A stretch of DNA of 64,000 nucleotides from Antedon mediterranea (Eukaryota; Echinodermata; Crinoidea; Comatulida; Antedonidae), in NCBI RefSeq assembly GCF_964355755.1, contig NC_092673.1, positions 19,041,001 to 19,105,000 on the forward strand, in the 5' to 3' direction. Shown here in pieces: positions 50,081-62,689 of this stretch. How positions within the stretch are numbered: the first letter of the stretch is position 1; each line of letters begins with the position of its first letter. The notes beneath the pieces are model-generated. The model was given only the letters and a program-made list of their open reading frames with translations. It did no database searches and was not told the DNA's origin. The position numbers and the translations under genes were made by a program.

Positions 50081-50731
50081 ACAGTATGGGCCACAGTGCA
50101 AAATATGGTTCATACACATCAGTTGACTTGACCGAAAATAAGATTTTGAATGTTGAATTAGTTCAGAGTAGTGATGTTAAATCATCTTATCATATGGAAC
50201 TTAAGGGTCTACAAAAAACATTGGATGTCTTTAAAGATTTCAAAGTAAATATAAGTACAATTGTTTCCGATAGACATAGACAGCTACAAAAATATTTAAG
50301 GGATAATTTTCCAGACATTAAGCATTATTTTGACTGCTGGCACATTGCAAAAAGTATTAAGAAAAAGATCAAGGCCATATCAACAAAAAAATCGTGTAAC
50401 CTTTTAGGTAATTGGCAAAAATCTATTTCTAACCATTATTACTGGTGTGTAATGTCCACCAACATTGATGAAAAAGATATCATTGAAGCAAAGTGGAAGT
50501 CTGTGGTAAGACATGTACAAAATCTTCATACTGGACATCCTGAACCATATACGGAATGTGCCCATCCGGTAATGTCTCCTTCAGACCAACGGTTAACAAA
50601 GTGGTTGACTGCTGATACTGAAGCTTGTGATGCCTTACAAAAATTTGTTGAAACCAAAATGTTGGTGAAGGACATTCGCAATTCTTCACCTCATGGGCAA
50701 ACGTCATCAGTGGAAGGGTACCATAGCCTTA

Positions 50732-53019
50732 TAGACCAGTCGTATTTGAGGTGTAGGTGTCACTTTTTGCAGAATTTACTTCATGTACTTTTTCTGAGGT
50801 AATTTTGGCTGTAGAATACGAATATGAATGTTGATCGCGACGGGGAGGGGGCGTTTTTGAGATATGAAGGGTCAAAGGTCAAATTAGGTCAAATAAGTCA
50901 TTTTATGAAGAGGAAATCGTTTAGATATGTTAAATGCAACAGAAATGTGTTGTCTAGTTGATATAGTCCAAATAAACATCATATCCAAAATTTATCGAAA
51001 TCGGACACCGGAAAGTGGGTTAATTGGCATAAATTCAAAATGGCCGCCATTTACCATTTGAAGTTCCCATATCTCCTCAACGGTTGGTTTTAGACCACCT
51101 AAGTGCATTACGAGTAAATATAAATGTGACATTAAACTTTCAAACTAGCATATTTAAATTAGCATATGACGTAACTATGACGTCATAAGGTAGTTGTGAC
51201 GTCATATATTATGTTATAACTGCTTAAATGACATTATCCTATGCTAAAAAAAATGTAGAAACCGCAGGAAAACAATTTTCTAACATTTTCCTGTTGAAAT
51301 GAACATGATACGGTCAGACATCAAAAAGGTTAATTAGCATAAATTCAGAATAGCCGCTATATAAATGTGGTATTAAACTTTCCAATTAATATTTAAATTA
51401 CCATATAACGTACCTATGACGTCATAAGTTAGTAAAGTATGATGTCAAAAGAATGCGCAATTGGCATATTCTAAGAAAAAATATGTTTTAAATCTCATGA
51501 AAATAGTAAAACATCCAGGTTAAGATCATCAACTGTGTATCCGCATGGGCTCTATCCCCTCGTCGGGGAGCCTATCCCATATCTGGGAACACAGGTACTT
51601 TTTGTCGAGTCGGGGAATACTGTAAAAATCGTTGGCGTTCACTTCGTAGCCTCAGCGCCTAGAAAACCGCGACGTTCCATTGACCGCGAGTACGTCGGAG
51701 GGCTATTATGCATTCATTATTGCCAGCTATCCAACTATTAAACAATAGGTACGCACTTGTCTGGCGGTATCCCTTTGTACGAATCGTTCAACGTTGTGTC
51801 CAAACGCGTGATATCATATTCCATCCAGGGACCAAAATGTGTCGTAGTATTACTTTCCAGGCGAAGTTTACTGACGGTTACGTTATGTACTGTGTATCGA
51901 CGTATGCTACAGCAAAAACGAATTATGTTAATCTGATACGTTTGTAATGAGTTTAATGTCGTTTAATTCCACCCTTACCTAAAAGCCATCCTAAATCTGG
52001 AGGGGCGAAGCAAATTTGGTTAAATGACACCTCTAGATGGCTGGAAATGGTATACTCTCGCACATAACATTCATGATAAATAGCACCTCTAATTATGAAC
52101 AATGATGTCACCTGTGAGAAATCGTTGGTTGATAGGGTTGCTGAATGTATTGTTATATTATAATCAGCTGAATATACGGGTAGTAGTACACAGCATTTAT
52201 TAGATTTATGTATACAAAAATAAATGTTTTAGCTGTAAGACTACACACACGACACCATAATACATCTACACCTACGCTATTATTATGCCAGCTAGTTACT
52301 ACACCAGTACTAGGCCTAGTAGTATAGTAGTAGCCTACTCTAGAAGCCTGTCAGTAATAATAATATAAGTTCTAGGCCCTTACACCACCTAAAAATCGGG
52401 GGAAAAAATTTAAAAACAGTAGTACACATGTTTATGTAAAGCTAGCGCTGCATGCAAAATAAGCTAGAGAAAGATGTTTCATGCATACGGTCACAATACG
52501 CTAGGCTAGTAAAAGCCTACCCACTATTCACTTGAGCGAACTTTATATGCGGTCATCGCGGTTTAAACGTCCTTTGTTTACATACGTCGTACGCTGGAAG
52601 CATTCATATTCGGGCCTAGACAATATCATTTTTGATCACTGAAAACGCGAAAATGAAAAGTTCTAACTAACTTTATACTACACAGTGTATTACTAAAACA
52701 ATTTCAGCATATAAAACCGATCAGATTTATAAATTATTTTCACATTTACGTGAATAAAATTAACAGCAACGAAGTCTTTTTTAATCCAATTTACTCATAA
52801 TTATGTAGAAAGTGCGCCCTCTATTGTCTAAATTTGTTTTATTTTGATTAATTTCGGCTCTCAAAAATCAAGATTTTAAACGTTTATATCTTTAAAAAGC
52901 CCCCACGTTAGTCCGATCAACAACCAGATTCGTAATCTACGTCAAAAAATGCACTAGAAAAAGTTGGTTTGGAAAATTCTGCAGAAAAGTGACACCTGCC
53001 TCCAGATCCGACTGGTCTA
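50732..53019. mobile_element. 2.3 kb PIF/Harbinger-like non-autonomous insertion
   Basis: Inverted ends TAGACCAGTCGTATTTGAGG and CTCCAGATCCGACTGGTCTA extend for about 45 bp (both reach GTGTCACTTTT and TGCAGAATTTT). TTA is duplicated at 50729-50731 and 53020-53022, the TWA target of PIF/Harbinger. The inside has no recognised gene; it holds several TGACGTCA words (about 51179, 51197, 51417) and low-GC sequence. Joining the flanks with one TTA gives an uninterrupted transposase frame. Confidence 0.85.
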
Positions 53020-53662
53020 TTATTAATCATTTCGCTCCTAAAATGTTCCACTTTTCATATAGTGGAATGAAGAGTCGACTTTTCATAGCTGCTCTTCACT
53101 ATAATGAGAACAGTACCAGAGAACAAATGGTAAATAAGGCTGGAGAAAAGCAATACGTAATATCATTTCCTAAGTACAAGAAAGGGGGTTACATTGTTAA
53201 AAAACTTTTAACAGAATGTACATATAATTATGTTGATGAGTTATTCAAGAGTCTTCTTGAGATTGTTATGGAACCAAATCTAGATGCATTTACAGAGACC
53301 ATACCACCATCATTGTGCGCAGCATTTGAAAGACCTGAAAAAAGTGCTGCAGTTGCCCAACATACAAGCCGGTTTAAAAACCAGTAATAACTTGACACCA
53401 TGTTTATTAATCATATAAATGAATTGAACACAGCATATTATTGTAGACATAATAAAATTGTTGAAATATTCACAATGTACTGTATTTTCAGACTATTTCA
53501 TTTTTTCCCCAATAACAATGTATTGGAGATGTATATGAATGAGAGAAGCAATAAAATCAAAATGAGTTACAAATTGTATAAATTATTACTTTATTTAATT
53601 TCCAAAAATTACTAAACTAATACTAAATAGTATAAGAAAATTAAAATGCTGCTATGGCTGTT

Positions 53663-54710
53663 TTAATTTAGGTCAGGTAATTTAAATCCTGTAAACACCG
53701 GGTCATCTCCAGGTGGTGGGAAATGTGCTCTTATGCAAGAGACAACACAAGACGGAAGCACTATACGGATATTTTTTCCGACATATCCATGTATCCATCG
53801 GGCATACTGTCTGTACGATATGTGACGGTACTTTTTGTTTTTTGGTCCGTTATAGATAACTTTCTTATCATAGTGTTGCTTATACGAAAGCCATGCTACT
53901 TCCAGCACCCAAGGGTCAAGAGCAACAGACTTGAAACCTGGATGATTTGTGATGCAGGAGAATGGAGCATCATTGTTGAACAGATTGACATTGTCTTCAA
54001 GTTTAGCACTTGTGTTTTCGCACTCCTTGCAGCAGATGCACTCTTCCCCTGAGCCCATGATTTGGCAATGTTCACAGGAACACCTGAACAAGATGAAAAC
54101 ATGTATTTAGTCATTATAAAACTAATTATTATGATTATAATTAGTTGATCATATCAGCAGTCACTCAAGCAAGTGAAATTCAAATGCCCATTTGAACTAT
54201 GACCAGAATATTAATATTAATACTTTAGGCCTAGTCCATCTATTATTATAACCAAACCCAAGCCCAAGGAGTAGCCTATTATTAAACCACCGTCCCAAAT
54301 CCGACCCATCTAATAATCATCAAACAAATTACGATGGGGACTTTATATTAACGTATGGCATCTCACAAAATTTGAAAAAAAAAAACCGATTGTATATTTA
54401 GAATTTAGAAACACTGAGGTAGCTCTAGCTTCGATTGATTAATTAGGCCTAGCCCAATCAAGCAGACGCTTCACTACAACAACCACAAGGGGAACACCTA
54501 CCATTCTAAATTATCCAGGCGTGCAGCCATCATGTCAACATCTTCACCTTGGGCTTCTTCATCAATGTCTTGTAATTCATGTTCCTCAAAACGTGGTTCG
54601 AAATTATATGGTATTATAAGGCCAGTACCATTTTCCTCATCACTTGATGATGAACTACTACTACTAGGTCTATCTGATGAAACACTTTCTAAATCGCTTT
54701 CGGAATCCAT
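53663..54710 (-). CDS. P2X7 ballast (zinc-binding cytoplasmic) domain protein (exons 54710-54502, 54083-53663)
   Basis: Exon 1 starts MDSESDLESVSSDRPSSSS, has an acidic/Ser-rich N-terminus and YNFEPRFEE, and ends at NLEW with a split Trp codon. The acceptor at 54084-54089 joins in phase to CSCEHCQIMGSGEECICCKE, then CITNHPGF, YRQYARWIHGYVG, IVLPSCVVSCIRAHFPPPG and FTGFKLP before TAA at 53663. Cys and His spacing and the RW..GY..... P.CV..IR..FP order match the P2X7 C-terminal ballast domain, which binds zinc. It has no transmembrane part, unlike vertebrate P2X7. About 210 residues; apparently intact. The stop is 275 bp from the convergent transposase stop. Its role in the transposon is unknown; a DNA- or protein-binding accessory factor is a guess. 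Confidence 0.8.
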
Positions 54711-54808
54711 AACAAATATTCAGTAAGCTTGTTGTGATCGCCGCGGGGTGTGTTATAAGGCGCAAGATGCAGGTTAGTTCCTCCTCGCGATCGTCGGTGT
54801 TCTGGCTG

Positions 54809-54816
54809 TGACGTCA
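54809..54816. promoter_or_regulatory. CRE-like TGACGTCA upstream of the ballast-domain gene
   Basis: A perfect CRE palindrome about 100 bp before the minus-strand start codon, mirroring the one before the transposase. Confidence 0.4.
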
Positions 54817-57317
54817 CATACAAATGTCGAAAGGTAACATTTCGTGACCAAATAACGACACACATATTGCTTTTTTTTTCATATATATAACAATTTATTA
54901 TTGAAACTCAATTTAACACAGTATCTACATATATTATTCTTGATACTGATAATAGTAAATGTCGTATTTGTCGAAAGTGTGGCACTAGCACTTTAATGGA
55001 TTTCAGTATACAGGAGCAAATCTGTCATGCTTATTAAACTGCAAAAACTACCCTACAGTATTTAGGACATTTTTTTTTAAATTGCCTTACAATTCATTAA
55101 AAATAAATTGTATATTCGTTGTAATGCTAGCGACTAGAGTGTTTAAACTTAGAATATCTTTTTTTATATTTATATTGTACACATAAGGCCAAAATATATA
55201 TATTTGTGTAAATACTTTATTTGTCACTCTCATAATATAAAAATATAAAATAAAAACTTCATTAACAATTATGACAAAAAAGACCAAAACAAATCAGCTT
55301 TCCCTATTCAAGTTTTGGCCTTTAACTTAAAATGCATTAATTATTGACACAATTGATTGTAAAATTAAATTGAATAAGTAAAGTTATATACTTGTTAAGT
55401 GTCAATTTCAGGGGAGGGAGAGTGTACTATATTGTAATAGGTCATCGACATTGATTTATGCTACCATTTTGAAATAAACTGACACCAACTCTTTCAAACA
55501 TGAACAAATGAATCGCTATACTGACATACATTTTAAACTAAAGAAAAAATATTTAATGCAATATTAAAATTGTTTCTGTACATTGGTAAAATCATCCATA
55601 TAACAAAGATTAGTTGCCCAAATATTAGACGACTTGCCCCAAGTCTGTAGTTAATATTCTCTTTTTTATGTTAGTCCACCGGATAGCGTTTCAATTTTTT
55701 TTTTCGATAATCGATAAATTAGCATATGTATGAAACACCATATGTGGCAATATATTTATCTTTTTACTAAAATTATGTCAAAACACATTCTAGAACCTAC
55801 CTGTAGACTACCCAAATATCTGAAGTTTACATACTAAACTAATTGAAAGGAGAGAACTCACTCATTAGACAGACGTGATGAAGAAAATAACAGAAATTGC
55901 TTGACATGAAGAGAAAAGGAAAAATTAAATGTGAAAATACTTTCGATGTTTGTTCATTATAAAAATTTCTGTTTCTGCATGTAACCATACATATGGGGTA
56001 TCAAAATGATCGCAATTGTACCGGGAAGGTTTTAAACTACATTTCAAAAAGTCCGGGGATTTAGTGGGAGAGGTGGGTGGGGAGATAGGGTGTGAGAGTT
56101 GGGGTTCAGGGGATAGTTGAGATTTTGCTTAGGGTAGGGGTGGTAGGCTATAAAATTGACCAGAATTGTGGTAGGAAATTGTTAAAGTATTTTAATTATC
56201 ACTGGGAAGGGGCTGGGAGTTTGGGGTGAGGATGTAGGCCTATCACCATGACTGAAACTATACTGGGAACGTTTTAAACTACATTTGAAAACTGCCACTG
56301 AGGGATTATGGGTTGGAGTGATGGCTAACATTATTAGTACTGGAACCGTCTAAACACATCACCCAGTATCTGGGGTGTGTTGGGAAGGAGGAGGGGAGGA
56401 GGGAGGAGGGGGAGCCAAAATACTGGCGTAATGAAGTTACTACATTTGAACTGTCCTGGGCTAGAGTTAAGGTTAGTTAATTGTGGCTGGGATGGCTAAA
56501 AAAGAAAGAAGGCGGGGGGGGGGGGGGGGAGACACAATACCAAAATTAGATATTTTAATTATCAGCCAATGACACCTATTCATTCACAGTTTACAACGTA
56601 CTTAAACCATAGGCATATCATAGCTATGTATACCCCTCTAATTTTGAAGCTAAAGTTGAATTGAATTTGTTGGGGGAAGAATTTATTTTTTAAAAAAAAG
56701 AGTGTGGGGTGTTATTGAAGAGGGGTGGGGGTTGGTGAGTATAGGGAGATACTGGAGTCGGGTGTTATGTACTGAGAAGGCTTTAAACTAAGTTTGAAAC
56801 CTCGGGCGGGTAAAATTGCTAGTATATTATAAGGTCAATTTGACAATGATAATTATTAAATTGTCAATTCCCAAAGTGATTTATTTTTAAATGTTCATTC
56901 TTATAATGATTTTTTTGTCTATTTTGTAATAACATATTGATTGATATTCATATTTAGTTATTGTTAACAATTACTTTATCAACTGGAATTTATTCCAACT
57001 TAACAATATAAACGGCCTGGTTATTTGATATTAGATTCCAATATTTTTAGTTAAATTTCCTGCCGAAAACGAGAAATATGTTAATTTATAAATTTTTGGA
57101 ATGTATATCATTATTATTTAGTATTTTTTCAGAACAATAATAAACGATATATTGGGTACATAACATATTATATATTGCATTTTTTATGAATTCATTTTTT
57201 TACGTCTCTTTGGTGTACCAATGGAAGCCTCTGGTTCCAAAAAAACGTTTTTTACCACCTTTTTTAAACCTAATCATCATCATGATGAAAATTGCATCAA
57301 TAAAATGGCACAGATAA

Positions 57318-57985
57318 TGAAAATTGTATTGATGGTGAAAATTGTATTGATGGTGAAAATTGTATTGATGGTGAAAATTGTATTGATGGTGAAAATTGTA
57401 TTGATGGTGAAAATTGTATTGATGGTGAAAATTGTATTGATGGTGAAAATTGTACTGATGGTGAAAATCGTACTGATGGTGAAAATCGTACTGATGGTGA
57501 AAATCGTATTGATGGTGAAAATTGTACTGATGGTGAAAATTGTACTGATGGTGAAAATTGTACTGATGGTGAAAATTGTACTGATGGTGAAAATTGTATT
57601 GATGGTGAAAATTGTATTGATGGTGAAAATTGTATTGATGCTGAAAATTGTACTGATGGTGAAAATTGTACTGATGGTGAAAATTGTACTGATGGTGAAA
57701 ATTGTATTGATGGTGAAAATTGTTTTGATGGTGAAAATTGTATTGAAAATTGTATTGATGGTGAAAATTATATTGATGGTAAAAATTGTATTGATTGTGA
57801 AAATTGTATTGATGGTGAAAATTGTATCGATGCTGAAAATTAAATTGATGGTGAAAATTGTATTGATGGTGAAAATTGTACTGATGGCGAAAATTGTATT
57901 GATGGTGAAAAATGTATTGACGGTGAAAATTGTATCGATGCTGAAAATTATATTGATGGTAAAAATTGTATTGATGGTGAAAATT
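57318..57985. repeat. 18 bp minisatellite, right arm, about 37 copies
   Basis: Unit TATTGATGGTGAAAATTG with single-base variants, the complement of 24250-24765. Long open frames on both strands are artefacts of the 18 bp period. Confidence 0.95.
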
Positions 57986-58230
57986 GCAGATGATGAAAAT
58001 GGCATTGATGATGAAAATGGTATACTGTACACCTGCCAACTCTTATGCATAATGCATGAGTCTCACACATGAGGTCCAATTTTGTTATGCCTCACGCATA
58101 TGTAGCTATTTCTTACGCATCAAAAAAAAAATATTCAGAAAAACATTATTTTGAAATTAACTTGCCTATTTTGAAGGGAAAATAGTCCAAGACTACATTT
58201 CATTTAATTTGAGCATAAATAGCCTAAGCG

Positions 58231-59244
58231 GGTCAGTCTAATTACCGAAAACAACCGAAAATAACCGAAAACAACCGAAAACAACCGAAAACAATCGAAA
58301 ACAAACCAAAAACAAAATAAAAAATTAATATTTTTTTTAATGTCGCTCTCTATTGATGAGTGTTTCTAAAGCTAAGACCGTACAGAGAGAAAACCACACG
58401 CGCAAAAGCCAAGGAAGATCCTACGAAATGGTAGTGTGCACAAAATACAACTTAAAAAAATCGTACAAATTCAATGATATACACCATAGACTATATTTAC
58501 TTCCAAAATCTATAAACACATTTCGTTTTTAGTCTTTAGATTTTCAAAAACAAAGCATGATTTTACCTAACTTTGCTTTTTCGTCACTATACTGAAGTGA
58601 TTAAGGATAAAAACGTTATTTACTCGACTACAGTAATTTTACTGAATAGATTTTATTGAATCCTTTATCGTGAGCTTGTTTTATTTTTTAAGTATACTTT
58701 ATTAAGTCTCTAATATTATCAATATTCTTAAAATATCATTTTTGTATTATTATCTTTGATAATCTATAATTAAATTGATCATGATTAACCATAGTCAATT
58801 TACTTTCTATACTATGGATTAACGTATTCACAATTATTGTGAGGAGTAAATGCGTTGGTTTCTGGATCAAAAATCGAAATGACTAAAATTAAAATATTTT
58901 CATAGATTCTGTATGTAAAGTAAATGCGATGTTATCATTGATTGATTGTACGATTTTTAGTTGTATTTTGTGCACACTACCATTTCGTAGGGTCTTCCTT
59001 GGCTTTTGCGCACGCGGTCTCAACCTTCTCTCTGTCATGGTCTTAACTCAGTAGAGGGCGACATTAAAAATGTATATACAAATTTGTTTTCGGTATTTAG
59101 ATTATTTTATTTTGTTTTCGGTTTGTTTTCGGTATTTAGATTATTTTATTTTGTTTTCGGTTTGTTTTCGGTTGTTTTTGGTTGTTTATGGCTGTTTTCA
59201 GTTGTTTTGGTTGTTTTCGGTTGTTTTCGGTAATTAGACTGACC
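58231..59244. mobile_element. Foldback element inside the right arm
   Basis: Mirror copy of 23218-24183 with the same GGTCAGTCTAATTACC / GGTAATTAGACTGACC ends and ACAACCGAAA decamers. It is slightly longer owing to decamer number. Confidence 0.85.
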
Positions 59245-62200
59245 GGCCTATTAAAGCCTATGTTTATTTGTATTTTATGGTTGAGGTACAGTAGTACAGG
59301 AAAGCCAAACTCAATTCGGCGAAAAATTTAACATACAGCTCAGGGCGTTTTTCAAGTTATTATAACATAGAGGGCGCTATATACAATTTAATTCTCACGC
59401 ATTGGCCACTGAAAAAGTTGGCAGGTTTGAGATACATGTATTAAATTAGACAAAAAAAGCAATTCAATTTATAGCTTTAGATTGTTTTTATGATTTTGAT
59501 TAATTAATCTCTTAATTTTTAATCTCTACAAGACATGAAATCTTGTTTAGTTAGTTTTTAGAATTAGTAGATAAGTTTCAGTTGCTTGTCGAAATTTCGT
59601 AATAGAATTGCTGCCTTTCTACCTTGCTAGGCCAATTGCTATTACTAGCTAGGCCTATAGGTGCTTTAGCATAGGCCTAGGATTGTTTGGTCATTTGTTG
59701 ACATATTAACACTAGATGCCATTGTTTGTACCATTAGAATATAAAACATTAATTATTTGTATAAATACTGTTTGATACTAAACGATCATTGTACAATTAC
59801 AACAAGTAAAAATACAGTAATTATAAAATGAAATAAATAAGTATACTATTACAACTCACATTTACACACTGAATCTAAAGAAACATACATGATAAAACAA
59901 CATTACATTCAAAATTGCACAGTCCGATCATAAAGCTGCCTATTATAAGATGCTTATTGTTATACAAAGGGCCAACACCCTATTTCCTTATTCTGTGAAT
60001 TACATTACTTCCTCAATCAGTCTTGCCTTCTTTAAGGTTAAGTGATCTGCATTGAACCTGTTGTGATTGTCAAGAATCTTTTTTTTTTATCAATGTTATT
60101 TTTTTTTCTGTTGATTTAGTGCCTGCCATTCTCTAAAATTTGTGGATAGAACATCTTATAAACCTGGTCAACATACAGTAATACGATAAACCTATGCTGT
60201 GAAAATAATTTTTACTATGGTATAATAAATAAAATATTAACAAGCTTTAATATCATTTATTTAGATAAATTAGTATAATTATCTAGGGACGATTAAAGTG
60301 ATGCAGCTTGCTTATATGCAATTTTATGCAAAACCAGCATACAGTACATAGTATAAACATCAGTAGTAAATTAGCTTGAATTTACCATGAAGATTGTACA
60401 ACTAAGCTCTCTTCGATGTCATAACTGAAAACTTTAATTAACATCAAGCGGAACACATTTTGGTGATACCAGAATCTATGAAACTTCGCTTACGCAAGTT
60501 ATTGGTTATGATGAAAATTGCATCAATGAAATTTCTATCAATGATGAATAGATGATGAAAATAGAATAGATGAAAATGGCATAGATGATGAAAGCTGAAT
60601 ATATCATTAAATTAAAGGGGCTGTTTATACAATTAATTACACTATAGTAGATGACATATACATTGATTGGATAGTGAAGGCAGCTAATAAAATAATAAAT
60701 AATAAATCACCCCCTTAACCCTTCAGCACCTGAAGCAATAATGTAATGTTTTATATATTACTTCCTGTACAGTTATTTAAATATGTAGAAAATCAGAGAC
60801 TAATTACAAACAAAATACAACATTTTTTTTCTAGTTCATAAGTTTGCATTACAAGTTGTATTTATTTGAAAGAATACTAAATAAATAGTATTATTTTGTG
60901 GACATTTGACATTCTAATCATGACCATTTGACGATATTAGGCCTATATAGGGTAGACAAACTAGCCTATCTCGTTCGTAGCCTGGTGGAGGACAGGCTGC
61001 ATGTTTTCGCCAAATTGAAGGCTGGCTTACTAGAGGAAGGCCTAGCTGGGCTTGAAATAATAAATTATGACCTAAAATTTACTAATTTCAATAGCATAAT
61101 ATACTACTTATTTGTGAAACATCGATATCACAATTGGCAGATAAATCTAAATCGTTATTTTGACTAAAAACCCTATCTTCTTTCTCTAACAAATAGAGAG
61201 CTTACTGCGCGCTCATGCGGTTCAGGTGAGTGATTTTTTAGCAATTGTCAAGGCGTTTAGTGTACCCAAGATGGAAAACCAACAGGATGAGAAACTTGTT
61301 TCTCCCTACTGCAATGAGGCAATTCAATGAAACATGGAAACAGTAGTCATTTTATGCTATTCCCTTACACACACCAATCTTACTTGTATTTTGTATTTTA
61401 AATGATGTATTTTATCTGAATTTATGAGTGCTTTATCTGTATTTACCAAATTTTAACCTTTTTAACTGATTTTTTTATTTTTTTTTTAACAAAATTAATT
61501 TCAAACCATGTACAATATTTTACTGTGTTTGACCATAAATAAATGAATATTCACCAAATACAATACTGACTTCCTCAAACAATCTTGCAAAATATTTAAC
61601 TGCAAAAACAGGAAGTTAAAACATTTACAACTTCAATTATTCAAAAAGAAAGGAAACGAATGCTAGTGTTTAAATCATACTCTATATATTATTGAGGTTT
61701 CACATTTTAGAATACCTGTTTATAAGGTCAAAAAATATAATACTTTGTTAAGCATCAAGGACGTTTTTTTTTCTTTTACTAAAGTACTATGCTTTAATAG
61801 GTCATCAACATTGTTTTATGCTACCATCTTGAAATAAAGTGATACTAATTCCTTCAAACACGAACAAATGAATCACTATATTTTCAACTTTAAGAAACTA
61901 TTTAATGCAATAAAATTGTTCCTGTTGGTAAAATAAAATGTAATGATTTATCGTAATTGTTAGTTATTTTGTTGTCACTCAGAAAAGAAAAAGAGAAGAG
62001 GCTAAAAAGATCAGGGAAGAGTGGTAACTTAACAATATATTTTGTCTGGCCTAATTAATTATTTCAACTTGTAAACCAAAACCACAATATGTTTCTTTTG
62101 TATCCATTATTAATGAACTTTACTATTTAATCTCAATAACAGTAGTATGGTGATTGAGTGAAAGCTAAGAAAAAAACGTTTTGGGGGCTTCAAAGTCATA

Positions 62201-62689
62201 CTAAAGACTTTTGGGCTCCACAGATCTCTTATAATAGGCCTAATTTGTTATCTCACATTTGATCTGGACTGGTCCAGGGGGCTATAGACAGTCATATTAA
62301 AGACTGTAGGTAATTTGTTATCTCACATTTAATCTGGTCTGGTCCAGGGGGCTATACAGTCATATTAAAGACATCAGCAAACATTTATTATCTTAATTCT
62401 GCAAGATGGCTTCCGTAGCACGAAAATCGTCTATTGGTTTAAGTTTCTCTGATCGTCTTATTACTATTACTAGACCTAACTAGTAGGCTAGGCCTAGTTA
62501 CTAGTATTATGGGCGTAGGCCTAGCGCCGTATTGGCTGTCTGTGTAGGCTAGGCCTAGCTTGGCTAAATAAAAAAGTCTAGGTCTAGGCCCTTCTTAAGA
62601 AAGCCCTGCCATTAAAACAATAGGATCAGGTGCCGTTTTCGGCCACCTCGACTTGTATGGACTATACCATTATAAAAAGATTTACATTT

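Larger units (their letters stand above)
48297..53387 (+). pseudogene. THAP-domain Kolobok-type transposase, interrupted (exons 48297-48511, 49072-49172, 49262-50731 and 53023-53387)
   Basis: Exon 1 encodes a THAP zinc finger: Cys5 and Cys10 of MPSRCVAANC, the FRWP motif, a Trp in QWTRF, and CFKHF completing C2CH. Exon 2 carries AVPTI, the usual end of a THAP. Exon 3 has a basic/acidic linker, Cys pairs, then the DDE core: GVDGRCDSMGHSAKYGSYT, SDRHRQL, DCWHIAKSIKKK and SVEGYHSL (E). The last part has FAPKMFHFSYSGMKSR and LHYNEN. It should bind the element ends and cut and paste at TTAA. Three lesions are seen: a one-base loss in the T run at the start of exon 2 (inferred from phase), a 22 bp tandem duplication at 50037-50080 just at the first catalytic Asp, and the 2.3 kb insertion. 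AATAAA lies at 53550. Confidence 0.85.
47956..54992. mobile_element. Kolobok-like DNA transposon carrying two convergent genes (7.0 kb)
   Basis: Terminal repeats AGTGCTAGTGCCACA and TGTGGCACTAGCACT are flanked by TTAA on both sides (47952-47955, 54993-54996). Inside are a plus-strand THAP-domain DDE transposase and a minus-strand P2X7-ballast-domain gene, tail to tail. THAP transposase plus TTAA target is the hallmark of Kolobok. Without the nested 2.3 kb insertion the element would be about 4.75 kb. Confidence 0.85.

Noticed and set aside
52989-53019. Start of a separate gene at 52989
   Set aside because: These bases belong to the right end of the Harbinger-like insertion; the coding part after 53022 is the tail of the transposase.
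60928-61167. 79-residue open frame with a counterpart at 20661-20843
   Set aside because: Conserved only because the two arms are copies; no recognisable domain and the frames differ in ends.
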